Shown: positions 26,404 through 34,650 of the stretch, in pieces
Numbering within the stretch: position 1 is the stretch's first letter
Layout of the letters: each line of letters starts with the position of its first letter
Assembly: GCF_020700235.1 (NCBI RefSeq)
Contig: NZ_CP085304.1
Span: forward strand, 62,001 to 126,000
Length of the DNA stretch: 64,000 nucleotides
DNA from: Haladaptatus pallidirubidus
Lineage (GTDB): Archaea; Halobacteriota; Halobacteria; Halobacteriales; Haladaptataceae
Direction of reading: 5' to 3'
The notes under the pieces: generated by a model
The model's input: the letters and a program-made list of their open reading frames with translations, nothing else
Database searches by the model: none
What the model was told of the DNA's origin: nothing
Program-made: the position numbers and the translations under genes

Positions 26404-26660
26404 ATGACGCAAGCTAGTGAACCCGACGTTGAACCCTTCAGCGTCGACGTTCCTGAAGAGGAACTTGATGACCTCCGCCAGCGCATCGTTGACACGCGGT
26501 GGCCCGAGGAGGAACAGGTATCGGATTCATCGCAAGGTGTCCAGCTCGCTACGATTCAAGAACTCGCGCGCTATTGGGAGACAGAGCACGATTTCGACCC
26601 CGCCACTGGCGAAGTCGCTCAACCTCAGTGCGCTCAACGCACCGTTCGAGCAAGCCTTGG
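26404..26660 (+). pseudogene. N-terminal fragment of an epoxide hydrolase
   Basis: MTQASEPDVEPFSVDVPEEELDDLRQRIVDTRWPEEEQVSD...TIQELARYWETEHDF is the epoxide-hydrolase N-terminal (EHN) domain. After ~65 residues the frame changes (a piece reading LSALNAPFEQALGNSAL is in another frame) and the alpha/beta-hydrolase core is missing. The truncation abuts the bacterial-type oxidoreductase, so an insertion event may have removed the rest. Confidence 0.7.
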
Positions 26661-26720
26661 GGAACAGCGCGTTACGCCCACAACGACATTCCAGGTAGCA
26701 GACGTAGAGGGAGGTGCCGG

Positions 26721-27638
26721 ATGAAGGCGATTGTGGTGACGGACCAGGCCACGGGAACGGCCGGGATGACGCTGGCAGAGCGGCCCGAGCCGCAGGCAGC
26801 GATAAACGACGTCGTTGTTCAGGTTCATGCGTCGGGATTTGTCCCGACCGAGCTGACGTGGCCCTCGACCTGGACCGATCGCCTCGACCGTGACCGAACA
26901 CCGTCGATCCCTGGGCACGAGCTGGCCGGAGTGGTCAGCGCCCTCGGCTATGGCACGACGGGGCTGTCGGTGGGACAGCGGGTGTTCGGCCTCACGGACT
27001 GGACTCGCGACGGCACCCTGGCGGAGTACGCGGCCGTCGAGGCACGCAACCTCGCGCCGCTGCCGGGAGACGTCGACTTCACGGTGGGCGCATCCCTGCC
27101 GATCTCGGGCCTGACAGCGTGGCAGGGACTGTTCGAGCACGGCCGCGTTCAGGCGGGGCAGAGCGTCCTCGCGCACGGCGCGGCCGGTGCAGTCGGCTCG
27201 ATGGTGACGCAGCTCGCACGAGAGGCCGGCGCCTACGTCATCGGCACCGGACGTGCCGCCGACCGTCAGACCGTGCTCGACTTCGGAGCGCAGGAGTTCG
27301 TCGACCTCGAGAATGAGGCGCTGGAAGACGTCGGCGAAGTCGATCTGGTTTTCGATGTCATCGGCGGCGACATCGGGAAGCGGTCCGCAGGCCTGATTCG
27401 AGCCGGAGGAACACTGGTGTCCATCGTCGGGCCACCCGAGGCGCGGCCCGCCGGCGGCCGAGCGGTCGATTTTGTCGTCAAGGCCGATCGTGCCCAGCTG
27501 AGTGAGATCGTCCAGCGGGTCCGGGATGGGCGACTGCGGACAAACATCGGCAACGTGGCGGCCCTCGACGAGGCCGTTGCCGCCTTCAACCCGACCGAGC
27601 GAATCAAGGGGAAGACGATCATCAGCGTTCGTCCATAA
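26721..27638 (+). CDS. MDR-family NAD(P)H quinone/alkenal oxidoreductase, bacterial origin likely
   Basis: 305 aa. The medium-chain dehydrogenase fold has a GroES-like half with PGHELAGVVSALG (~58-72), then a Rossmann half with LAHGAAGAVGSMVTQLAREAGAYVIGTGR (~150-180). It lacks the structural and catalytic zinc Cys, so it belongs to the zinc-free quinone-oxidoreductase type. GC-rich codons (GCC, GGC, CTC, GTC) and few acidic residues contrast sharply with all neighbours and recall actinobacteria. It is followed by a bacterial-looking tRNA-Phe 3' half. Recent horizontal transfer is likely. Confidence 0.85.
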   Translation: MKAIVVTDQATGTAGMTLAERPEPQAAINDVVVQVHASGFVPTELTWPSTWTDRLDRDRTPSIPGHELAGVVSALGYGTTGLSVGQRVFGLTDWTRDGTLAEYAAVEARNLAPLPGDVDFTVGASLPISGLTAWQGLFEHGRVQAGQSVLAHGAAGAVGSMVTQLAREAGAYVIGTGRAADRQTVLDFGAQEFVDLENEALEDVGEVDLVFDVIGGDIGKRSAGLIRAGGTLVSIVGPPEARPAGGRAVDFVVKADRAQLSEIVQRVRDGRLRTNIGNVAALDEAVAAFNPTERIKGKTIISVRP

Positions 27639-27683
27639 GGAGGCGGAGACAGCGACCCCGTTACGTCGCAGGCACGATGCACG

Positions 27684-27730
27684 CATCCCTGAAAAGGATG
27701 AGGTCCGTGGTTCAAGTCCACGTGGGCCCA
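27684..27730 (+). tRNA. 3' half of a tRNA-Phe(GAA), 5' half absent
   Basis: The anticodon stem is CATCC/GGATG around loop CTGAAAA (anticodon GAA). A 5-nt variable loop AGGTC follows, then a perfect T arm (CGTGG-TTCAAGT-CCACG), acceptor strand TGGGCCC and discriminator A. No matching GGGCCCA 5' strand or D arm is upstream, and no CCA is encoded. The CTGAAAA loop is bacterial in style. It cannot be a working tRNA and may mark the edge of the imported bacterial segment or an integration site. Confidence 0.65.
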
Positions 27731-27833
27731 CTTCCGAACCTCCCGGCCAGAGATCTCCGGTCGGGAGACCATCCCTCTCAGCCCACTTCGCGGAGTTCGA
27801 CGTACTCCCGAGACAGTGTGCTATTGTGGCGTG

Positions 27834-27990
27834 TCATGGTTCAGGAATGTCTTCGGGAACAAGCGAGAACCCCAATGTACGGAAGTCGCTGTCAAAGGCA
27901 AAAATATGGTCTACACCATGGTCATCTGCGAGTACGGCGCTTAGGTGATCGACCAGTGAGATTTCTTGGTCGTCATACCGATCGAATTAG
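27834..27990 (-). pseudogene. C-terminal fragment of a PIN-domain (VapC-like) toxin
   Basis: The minus strand reads FDRYDDQEISLVDHLSAVLADDHGVDHIFAFDSDFRTLGFSLVPEDIPEP-stop. This is the last third of a PIN RNase, with the late acidic residues (SLVDH, FDSDFRTLGF). The N-terminal Asp motif and any antitoxin are missing. It lies between the bacterial segment and the second W1-SWIM cassette. Confidence 0.7.
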
Positions 27991-28152
27991 TACACGCCGC
28001 ATCGAATATACCCGCACTGACGGGGAGGATGTTGAACGTCGACGACGCACGTCAGCTGTTCGCACAATAGTCACTCTCCTTCACAGGACAAGATTCTCGT
28101 TCTGGGATTCTCATCTGCTGTATCGCTCACTTTCCCTCCTACCAGCGAACCG

Positions 28153-28392
28153 CTATTCTGGACGAATCCAGATCACCCGCCGTGCTTCAGGCTTCTTCTT
28201 TCGAATCTCATCGCTCTCATGCAGTCGAGTGAGAACGTTATACGCCGACCGTCGCGACCATCCCAGTTTGTCCGCGATCTCACTCGTCATGTAGGGTTCG
28301 AGCGGTTGCATGACCTCTAAGACGGCCTCTTCAGTGTGTTCTTGGACATATTCTCCGCTCTCATTGCGCGCCCTCTCATCGTTCTCTGTCAT
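28153..28392 (-). CDS. W1 winged-helix regulator, copy 2 (intact)
   Basis: 79 aa, ~90 percent identical by eye to W1 copy 1: MTENDERARNESGEYVQEHTEEAVLEVM, then TSEIADKLGWSRRSAYNVLTRLHESDEI. Frame and wing are intact although the linked SWIM gene is nonsense-mutated. The operator region (28423-28478) is a degraded version of the copy-1 inverted repeat (about 11 of 16 positions pair). If W1 is an autoregulator, this copy may still act in trans on copy 1. Confidence 0.75.
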   Translation of the reverse strand: MTENDERARNESGEYVQEHTEEAVLEVMQPLEPYMTSEIADKLGWSRRSAYNVLTRLHESDEIRKKKPEARRVIWIRPE

Positions 28393-28481
28393 ACCTACTC
28401 TTTCATTTCCGCAGGATATAAGCTTATTCTTTGTAAGGAACACGGTGGTTTTATTACCTATGCCGTATAAGGAACAAGTAG

Positions 28482-28547
28482 GAAGACCGGTGCCCTCCGG
28501 CGTGTGTAGAAACGCGCCGGGTGCTGTAACACCCGGCACCGGTCTTC
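28482..28547 (+). promoter_or_regulatory. structured SWIM leader, copy 2
   Basis: GAAGACCGGTGCC (28482-28494) pairs perfectly with GGCACCGGTCTTC (28535-28547). The inner stem GCCGGGTG/CACCCGGC (28516-28523/28530-28537) is unchanged while its loop differs (CTGTAA). Relative to copy 1, the outer stem has a G-C where copy 1 has G-U and a C-G where copy 1 has a mismatch. Pairing is better preserved than sequence. Confidence 0.6.
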
Positions 28548-28564
28548 TGTATCCCGTGAAGACC

Positions 28565-28951
28565 ATGAGTACGAAATCGCCTAGTGAACTTGAAGCTGAC
28601 GAGACGGCACAAAACCGCGCACAGGCCGAACAATTCGCCTTCGACGTCGATGCCCCCGGACTCGTTGAAGTAACCACCGAGAGTCACGAGAATCCCGCAG
28701 ACCACCAGTACACAGTCTCCATCGACGACGTGACCCACGAACTGATGGCCTGCACCTGCCCGCACCACGTCCACCGCAACGCATTCTGAAAACACATGGC
28801 TGCCGTCGAAAACGCAACCGACGACGGGACGCTCGACGCCTTCCCCTTAGAGGATAACGATTTCGAGTCAGAGGACTGTGACTGCGACGGTCTCGGTGAC
28901 TTTCCCTGCTGGGAATGCGTGAGAACGGGACGGAAGAAACTGTTGAACTAA
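28565..28951 (+). pseudogene. SWIM zinc-finger gene, copy 2, TGA at a zinc-binding Cys
   Basis: The frame is open and homologous from MSTKSPSELEADET to HRNAF. At 28787-28789 the third SWIM Cys codon TGC has become TGA; reading through it, KHMAAVENATDDGTLDAF...DCDCDGLGDFPCWECVRTGRKKLLN continues without further damage. A truncated 74-aa product would lack the complete SWIM site. Selenocysteine decoding is not expected in haloarchaea, so a recent nonsense mutation is the simple reading. Confidence 0.75.
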
Positions 28952-29099
28952 CGTTTTAGTACTTTTTGTCTGTGCTTCGCCAATTTAGAAGTAATTGCGA
29001 GACGAATTGGAGCAGCCGCGACTGTGGGAGGGCCTACATTTGGTCAAACTCTTCGACGTAATTTTGTTTATAGAAATAGAAAAATAGAGTTTGAGTGGG

Positions 29100-30302
29100 T
29101 TACTCCTCGATAGTGAAGCCGTTTGTCTCGCGCTCGGGGAGTTGAGAGACGCTTTCTGGATTTATTTCGTACAGAGATCCAGTTGCAGTCGCTCTAATTG
29201 CGGCGAGCAACGAGGTAAACACTTGCTGCATTCGGAATTCACGATCGCCAAGTGTCCCTGTGCTCAGTTCATAGAGAACGCTCCCATATCCGGCTAGCCC
29301 ATAGCCATTGCGTGCAATCCCTGCATATGTGCCGCCTGGGTAGCGCGAGATAGTTGACTGCTCAAACTCTGTGAGTTCATTATACATAACCGACACAATT
29401 TGTTTCGAGAGATCTTGTGCCTCCTCGGATACACCGTCGTTAATCGGCCAGAACAGGGAGCTAGTAACAATATCTCCAGCACCGGAAGCGTCGGGATCTG
29501 GCGGGTACGTGCCTCGCTCGTATGCTTCGCCGGGATTTTCCGGATCGAATGTTACATCAGGATCTGTCGTATACGTTCCCTGGCGGTGGTAGTCTACGAT
29601 CCACTCTGGATCGATTTCTTCAGTAGCACTGAGCACGGCACGGGCTTCTGGCACTGGATTCTCTGGATACTCATCTGGCAGGTTGTTGTAGAGATTACTC
29701 TCCGTCCAGTCGAACCAGTGATACCGATTAATATCCCAGCCAATACCTGCATCGTCGGCAGTGTAAAAGCCAGCATCACCGCCAAAGATGTCGTCGCCTT
29801 CGCCACGTGCCGGTGCGTCTGTGTCAACGTTGTACCGCTGGCGTGCCACGAATCCATCTGGGTTCACACGGGGAACGATGTGAACTGTTACTTCTTCTAA
29901 GAGCTTTTTTGTCTGCCCTTGCTTGCTCGCTAGATGTTGAGCTACTGAAAGAAGTCCTTCGGCGGACGAGATCATCTCGTCGCCGTGCTGTTGGCCGATT
30001 GCCATAACATCTGTTGTCTTGAGACACTGCTTATTGCTACTAGCACCGATAGACACAGCATAGATTGGCCGATCTTGGTTTGAACGGCCAATCTCCATCA
30101 CTGAGACTCGATCCGAATATCGTCTCTCTAACTGCTGTAAGATGCGTTCGAGCTCATCGTTGTCCAGCAGGTCGTCGTTCGCAAGGTAATCTAACGCGAC
30201 TTCGCGCTTGCTTTGTTTTGCAATTGCTTGTGTGCTGGCGGTTGTCCCCGCGACGAGCAGACCGCCTAATGCTTTGAGCATTGATCGTCTGTTTACTTGC
30301 AT
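29100..30302 (-). CDS. Tat-exported M14 zinc carboxypeptidase
   Basis: 400 aa. A Tat signal (NRRSMLKALGGLLVAGTTAS, residues 4-23) directs export of the folded enzyme. The M14 core has GQQHGDEM (zinc ligands H106 and E109), PRVNPDGFVARQRYN, a later zinc His in VDYHRQG, and YELSTG with the expected catalytic Glu. It would trim C-terminal residues from peptides outside the cell. It is separated by 171 bp of AT-rich promoter DNA from the divergent, also Tat-exported, nuclease/phosphatase. Confidence 0.85.
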   Translation of the reverse strand: MQVNRRSMLKALGGLLVAGTTASTQAIAKQSKREVALDYLANDDLLDNDELERILQQLERRYSDRVSVMEIGRSNQDRPIYAVSIGASSNKQCLKTTDVMAIGQQHGDEMISSAEGLLSVAQHLASKQGQTKKLLEEVTVHIVPRVNPDGFVARQRYNVDTDAPARGEGDDIFGGDAGFYTADDAGIGWDINRYHWFDWTESNLYNNLPDEYPENPVPEARAVLSATEEIDPEWIVDYHRQGTYTTDPDVTFDPENPGEAYERGTYPPDPDASGAGDIVTSSLFWPINDGVSEEAQDLSKQIVSVMYNELTEFEQSTISRYPGGTYAGIARNGYGLAGYGSVLYELSTGTLGDREFRMQQVFTSLLAAIRATATGSLYEINPESVSQLPERETNGFTIEE

Positions 30303-30473
30303 ACTATTATACGATATACTAGTAGATAATTAAATCTATTTACAATGTAAAATATAATTCTAGTATTATATATGGCAGAGGTCTCATTAGATGATATAAT
30401 ACAACATGTTACAATATTTTATTAATTTGATAAATACAAAGTTTTAATTTAAAATAAGACAATCAATAAGAGG

Positions 30474-31412
30474 ATGTCCAAACTACTTTGTAACGAGAAT
30501 ACCGTTGCCAACTCCGACACGACTTCAATAAAACGACGAGCATTCATCGCCAACACAGGGGCAACCGCAGTCGGACTCGGAGCAATGAATTCTGCCAGTG
30601 CCGCTGAAGCCAATTCGAATACAAGCAAATCCTTGGAAGACGACACCGATAGCTCAATCAAAGTTCTCAACTGGAATATTTACCATGGCACCGGCATGGA
30701 TGATAGATATGATCTGCGTCGAATCGCAGACCTAATCGAACGATCTGATGCAGATCTAGTTGGAATTCAAGAGGTAGACAAACATCTGGCGGCTCGAAGT
30801 GACTGTGACGACCAGCCAGAACGACTAGCTGAGCTTCTCAACATGCATGTTGACTACGCTGCAAACATCACCAACTATGAGAGCAGTTGCACGAAACAGA
30901 GCAGATACGGGACTGCTATCTTGACAAAACGAAAGTATCCCATTCTCAACTCCGAACACTACCTACTTCCATCGCCGCAAGTTGAAGACGGAGCATATAA
31001 TGAACCACGTGGACTTCAGGAAACTACGGTAAAGATTCACGACGATGAAGTTCGCTTTTACACCACACATCTCGACCACATGTTCAAAGAACGCCGCACA
31101 GCGCAGGTGAAGGCGATACTGGACATTACCGGCAATGTCTCCCAGCCACGGATCATAACGGGAGATTTCAATGCTGTACCAAATGCCGACTCGATTACGA
31201 CCATGATTGGTGAGTATACTGACGTCTTCACAGCCATCGGTAACGGCGATTCGAACACCTATCCTGCTATCTACACCGATTCCACGCCTGAACAACGTAT
31301 TGATTACGTGTTCATCAGTGACGATCGCATCTCTGTTACAGATGCTGGAATAGACGAAGAAACGCTTGTTTCAGATCATCTCCCTACTTTCGCGACCCTT
31401 CAGCTCCGCTGA
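30474..31412 (+). CDS. Tat-exported endonuclease/exonuclease/phosphatase-family enzyme
   Basis: 312 aa. Tat motif KRRAFIANTGATAVGLG (residues ~20-36), then the EEP fold: VLNWNIYHG, LVGIQEVDKH (metal Glu), FYTTHLDHM, IITGDFNAVPNAD, RIDYVFISD and VSDHLPTFATL (catalytic His). All metal and general-base residues are present. It may be an extracellular nuclease or a phosphodiesterase/phosphatase acting on lipid or nucleotide substrates; the subfamily is not resolved. SWIM copy 3 begins 27 bp after the stop. Confidence 0.85.
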   Translation: MSKLLCNENTVANSDTTSIKRRAFIANTGATAVGLGAMNSASAAEANSNTSKSLEDDTDSSIKVLNWNIYHGTGMDDRYDLRRIADLIERSDADLVGIQEVDKHLAARSDCDDQPERLAELLNMHVDYAANITNYESSCTKQSRYGTAILTKRKYPILNSEHYLLPSPQVEDGAYNEPRGLQETTVKIHDDEVRFYTTHLDHMFKERRTAQVKAILDITGNVSQPRIITGDFNAVPNADSITTMIGEYTDVFTAIGNGDSNTYPAIYTDSTPEQRIDYVFISDDRISVTDAGIDEETLVSDHLPTFATLQLR

Positions 31413-31438
31413 ATCCAAAATGCAACTCTCGAAAGACC

Positions 31439-31827
31439 ATGAGCACGAAACCACCCACAGCCCGTGACGCTGACGAGACGGCAGAGAAACGCGCGTAGGC
31501 CGAACAATTCTCCTTCGACATCGATGCTCCTGGACTCATTGACGTCACCAATGAAAGCCATGAGAACCCCATGGACCATCAGTACTCGTTTCCATCGACG
31601 ACGTGACGAGCGACGCGATGGCCTGTACCTGCCCACACCACGTTCACCGTGACGCCTTCTGCAAACACATGACCGCCGTCGAAACCGCAACTGACGACGG
31701 CACGCTTGAAGCGTTCCCGTCCGAGAACGACAACGAGACCGAACCCGATGACTGCGACTGCGAGGGTCTCGGTGACTTCCCGTGCTGGCCGTGCGTGCGA
31801 ACAGGCCGGAAGGAACTGCCGAACTAA
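31439..31827 (+). pseudogene. SWIM zinc-finger gene, copy 3, nonsense and frameshift
   Basis: Starts MSTKPPTARDADETAEKRA, then a TAG where copy 1 has CAG. It resumes with AEQFSFDIDAPGLIDVTNESHENP and shifts frame around 31583 (a deletion in the codons for QYTVS). The rest, SDAMACTCPHHVHRDAFCKHM and CDCEGLGDFPCWPC, is intact in the new frame. The 3' frame alone retains both zinc sites. It has no W1 gene or leader upstream, only the EEP gene. Confidence 0.75.
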
Positions 31828-31929
31828 CAACGGAAACTGAAGTTGACATTTTCCCACTCATTAACCGGTTGGTGGCTCACTAATTACTGGGGAACGTTTT
31901 TGCCTCTGTAGGTACAACGTACCTACACG

Positions 31930-32232
31930 ATGAGCACCCGAAAAGTCAACTTTCGTCTGCCGGAAGAACTTGTGACTCATGCAGATATCGCTGCTGAAGT
32001 TACGCATAAAAACCGAACCGAACTCCTCATCGAAGCGCTTCGGGAGTACCTCAAGCAAATCGAATCAGAAGAGAGCTTTCAAGAAGCAGTCGTTGAACTC
32101 TATCTCACAGACGAACTTGATTTCGAAACCCTCAGGGACATAATCGGTCGCCAGGACGCAGAAGCAGTCCGTACCTCAAAGCAACTTCTTGACGAGGGAG
32201 ACGACCTCGCCGACAAACTTGCAGATCTGTAG
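31930..32232 (+). CDS. VapB-like ribbon-helix-helix antitoxin
   Basis: 100 aa. The N-terminal RHH motif STRKVNFRLPEELVTHADIAAEVTHKNRTELLIEALREYL (residues 2-42) gives the DNA-binding dimer. The acidic C-terminal helix region (DAEAVRTSKQLLDEGDDLADKLADL) would wrap the toxin. Its TAG is followed at once by the ATG of the PIN gene (TAGATG), indicating coupled expression. The pair would autoregulate through the RHH domain. Confidence 0.75.
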   Translation: MSTRKVNFRLPEELVTHADIAAEVTHKNRTELLIEALREYLKQIESEESFQEAVVELYLTDELDFETLRDIIGRQDAEAVRTSKQLLDEGDDLADKLADL

Positions 32233-32736
32233 ATGCTGGTTATCGATACAAGCGCGTTCATTTCTCTCGCGATCGGTGATGTTCTCGATGACGTGCTAAC
32301 CGAATACGACGTCGTGACGACGACACTCGTCATCGATGAACTCGAATCAACCGCAGAATACGATGATGTCCATGGTCACGGGGCAGTAACCGTCCTCGAA
32401 CGTTCCGATCGCATTGAGATTCTGGATATCCCCGCTCCAGAGCTTTCTTCGAGTCGAATCGATGCTGGTGAGGCGAGTTGTGTCGCGGCTATTGAAGAGA
32501 CCGATGCAGCGTTTCTCATTACGGACGATTTTCGAGCACTTCCCGAACTCACTACTCTTGTCTCGGCTGATGTCGCTCTTTCACCAATTCTTCTCCGCGC
32601 ACTCATCAAACGTGGTGCACTTACTGATTCCGAAGCTCGATCTGCACTCGATACTATTGCACGTGATCGGGACTGGCTTGGTGCGCCAATCTATCGCTAT
32701 GCACAACGTCTCTTTGAAGAAGAGTCGGGAACGTAA
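32233..32736 (+). CDS. PIN-domain VapC-like toxin
   Basis: 167 aa. PIN acidic residues: MLVIDTSAFISLA (Asp5), TLVIDELEST (Glu ~37), DAGEASCVAAIEE (Glu ~84), FLITDDFRAL (Asp ~99-100). This is a complete four-acid set for Mg2+-dependent RNA cleavage. The length is slightly above VapC, close to the DUF3368-like variety. It directly follows its RHH partner. The window also contains a broken PIN toxin (27.8 kb) and a broken HEPN toxin (0.5 kb), leaving this as the only apparently working TA pair. Confidence 0.75.
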   Translation: MLVIDTSAFISLAIGDVLDDVLTEYDVVTTTLVIDELESTAEYDDVHGHGAVTVLERSDRIEILDIPAPELSSSRIDAGEASCVAAIEETDAAFLITDDFRALPELTTLVSADVALSPILLRALIKRGALTDSEARSALDTIARDRDWLGAPIYRYAQRLFEEESGT

Positions 32737-32782
32737 TCACCCGAGAGTGGTTACTGAATACGGGTCACAAAAGACATTGGGA

Positions 32783-33120
32783 GGAAGAACGGTGCCCTCG
32801 GATTCATCCAAGTCACCAACGAGAACCCTGCAGACCACCAATACGTGGTCTCCATTGACGACGTGACCGACGAACTGATGGCCTGTACGTGCCCGCACCA
32901 CGTCCACCGCAATGCCTTCTGCAAACACATGGCCGCTGTCGAAGACGCAACCGACAACGGGACGCTCGAGGCGTTCCCCTCCGAGGACGACAAAGACGAG
33001 CGTATAAGTGGCCCGCACACTGGCTACGACAAGTACGGCAACGTCGATCATACATACTGGCAGTGTGGCGGATGTGGTGCAGAAGCCACTCGGAAGGGCG
33101 CTCTCACCGACTGCTGCTAA
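32783..33120 (+). pseudogene. SWIM copy 4: leader stub fused to a 5'-truncated gene with variant tail
   Basis: The first 18 nt of the copy-1 leader (32783-32800) run directly into SWIM codons from ~31 on (GFIQVTNENPADHQY...). So the leader's second half and the N-terminus were lost, apparently by recombination at a TGCCCnCGG match. The SWIM motif ACTCPHHVHRNAFCKHM is intact. The tail differs from copies 1-3: ISGPHTGYDKYGNVDHTYWQCGGCGAEATRK...LTDCC (zinc-ribbon type). A GTG at 32845 gives a 91-aa product that might be made. Confidence 0.65.
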
Positions 33121-33142
33121 CCTCGTCTCACTTTTTCATTTA

Positions 33143-33365
33143 TGTGGAACGCCAACCACCGCTGGCCGATGGTGCCCAGCGAACGCTGACGGAGTGTGCG
33201 GCTGGTTCGACCGAACGCGACAACGCACCAACGACTGAGCGGAACCTGCTCGACCGAGCGCAAGCACACTCGGCGGATGTCGCGGCTGAGCATTTCCCCT
33301 CTCTGCCTGCTGAAGCGATTGAATGGGAGGTGTCCCACCGGGCGAAACAGCAAGCAGATGTATAA
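33143..33365 (+). pseudogene. N-terminal remnant of a SprT-like metalloprotease gene
   Basis: Contains QRTLTE-like coding (frameshifted) then RNLLDRAQAHSADVAAEHFPSLPAEAIEWEVSHRAKQQADV-stop. The phrase EWEVSHRAKrQAgV is the start of haloarchaeal SprT-like proteins, whose HExxH part is missing here. Related stubs follow the SWIM genes at 34508 and 44616, so this gene belongs to the cassette. Confidence 0.5.
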
Positions 33366-33369
33366 CGGA

Positions 33370-34281
33370 TTAGTCGTTCGAGGGCGTCGCCACCTGCTCC
33401 GATTGGCGATTTGTGACGTCGATGCCCCCAACGAGTTCTCGATAGGGATACGGCATCTCGATCGACTCGGCATCATAACGTTTCTTTACGGCCTGGACAA
33501 AGTCCGAGCGAATCTTCGTAAAGTTGGCACGGCTCGGGTTCGCAATCCAGAAGCGTGTTTGGAGCCCCACGTAGAAATCGGCGAGTTCGGTTACCCGAAT
33601 ACTCGCTTCGGGGTCGTCCAGAATCTCTGGATTCTTGGCAGCCTCATCAAGAATCACTTCTTTGGCGTGATCAATATCATCATCATAGCCAATCCCGAAC
33701 ACGAATTGCTGACGGAGCTTATTGAAGGCAACTGGATTTTTTAATGCGTTATTAGCGAGTTCGCTATTTGGAACAGTAATCCGTTCGTTATCGACCGTTC
33801 GGATCCGAGAAACGCGCAGGTCGATGTCTTCAACAATACCGACAATGCCGTTGACCTCAATCCAATCACCGACGTCGAACGGTTCATCTTTGAGAATGAA
33901 AATTCCTGCGACGAAATTACTCAGAAGGTCTTGGGACGCAAAGCCGACTGCGAGTGCAATCGCACCAGCGAACACACCGAATGCAGCAATAACGTTGCCA
34001 AAGCCAGCAATGGTGAATGCAATCGCAAACGCTAGAATGAGATTGACGACACCGGTTAGACTTTCAGCCAGACTCTTTACGCTTGGATCGTGACCTTGCC
34101 TATCTAAGAGCTGTTTGATGAATGGAATGAGAATCGTTTTACCGAGTAGCCAAGCGACAATAAAAGTACCAATGAAAAGTACCGTCGGAATAGCGTATTC
34201 GGAAACGAGTTGCTGTGTTTCTGGAAGTACTTGATCAGCTTGTCCCTGTAAGAGGATGGTAGTCAGTGCTAGTATCTTCAA
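33370..34281 (-). CDS. MscS-family mechanosensitive channel
   Basis: 303 aa. The N-terminus and three membrane helices (~25-50, 70-95, 100-130) end in the pore helix AAFGVFAGAIALAVGFASQDLLSNFVAG. The cytoplasmic beta domain starts FDVGDWIEVNGIVGIVEDIDLRVSRIRTVDNERITVPNSEL, and the alpha/beta domain continues to ~290. It is the size of E. coli MscS and would release solutes on hypo-osmotic shock. It sits between two broken SWIM copies. Confidence 0.9.
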   Translation of the reverse strand: MKILALTTILLQGQADQVLPETQQLVSEYAIPTVLFIGTFIVAWLLGKTILIPFIKQLLDRQGHDPSVKSLAESLTGVVNLILAFAIAFTIAGFGNVIAAFGVFAGAIALAVGFASQDLLSNFVAGIFILKDEPFDVGDWIEVNGIVGIVEDIDLRVSRIRTVDNERITVPNSELANNALKNPVAFNKLRQQFVFGIGYDDDIDHAKEVILDEAAKNPEILDDPEASIRVTELADFYVGLQTRFWIANPSRANFTKIRSDFVQAVKKRYDAESIEMPYPYRELVGGIDVTNRQSEQVATPSND

Positions 34282-34324
34282 CCAAATGAGTACCTAATTA
34301 TTAGGATGAGCCCATTTCAGCTCA

Positions 34325-34486
34325 ATGGCCGCTGTCGAAAACACGACTGACGACGGGCCGCTTGAGGCCTTCCTTTCGGAGGATAACGAAGACGATTCCG
34401 AACCAGGGGAGTGCGACTGCGATGGTCTCGATGACTTCCCCGGCTGGCTATGCGTGCAAACGGGATGGAAGGAACTGCTGAACTAA
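34325..34486 (+). pseudogene. SWIM copy 5: C-terminal fragment
   Basis: MAAVENTTDDGPLEAFLSEDNEDD...ECDCDGLDDFPGWLCVQTGWKELLN. Only sequence after the SWIM motif remains. One Cys of the second cluster is replaced (FPCWPC to FPGWLC). It immediately precedes another SprT-like stub. Confidence 0.65.
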
Positions 34487-34507
34487 CCCTCGTTTCAGCC
34501 TTTCTTC

Positions 34508-34639
34508 ATGGCTCACCAAGTGACGTTCACGGATATCACCGACCAGCGAACGCTTGCGGGGGATGTCGCGACGGAGCATCTCCGGACGGCGATGACGCCG
34601 TCAAAACCACTGACGACCCATCAGTCCTCGAAAAAGTAA
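34508..34639 (+). pseudogene. chimeric 43-aa remnant of the SprT-like gene
   Basis: MAHQVTFTDITDQRTLAGDVATEHLRTAM... joins the SprT-like N-terminus (compare MARQTTLSDIVAQRTLTE at 44616) to a segment equivalent to SADVAAEHF at ~33280. About 25 codons between them are deleted, then it runs into unrelated sequence and stops. It is too short to be an enzyme. Confidence 0.45.
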
Positions 34640-34650
34640 CGGTAACGGTG

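Noticed and set aside
26634..27731. 365-aa minus-strand open frame
   Set aside because: Antisense of the GC-rich oxidoreductase; its start (MGPRGLEPRTSSFSG) is the reverse complement of the tRNA-Phe half.
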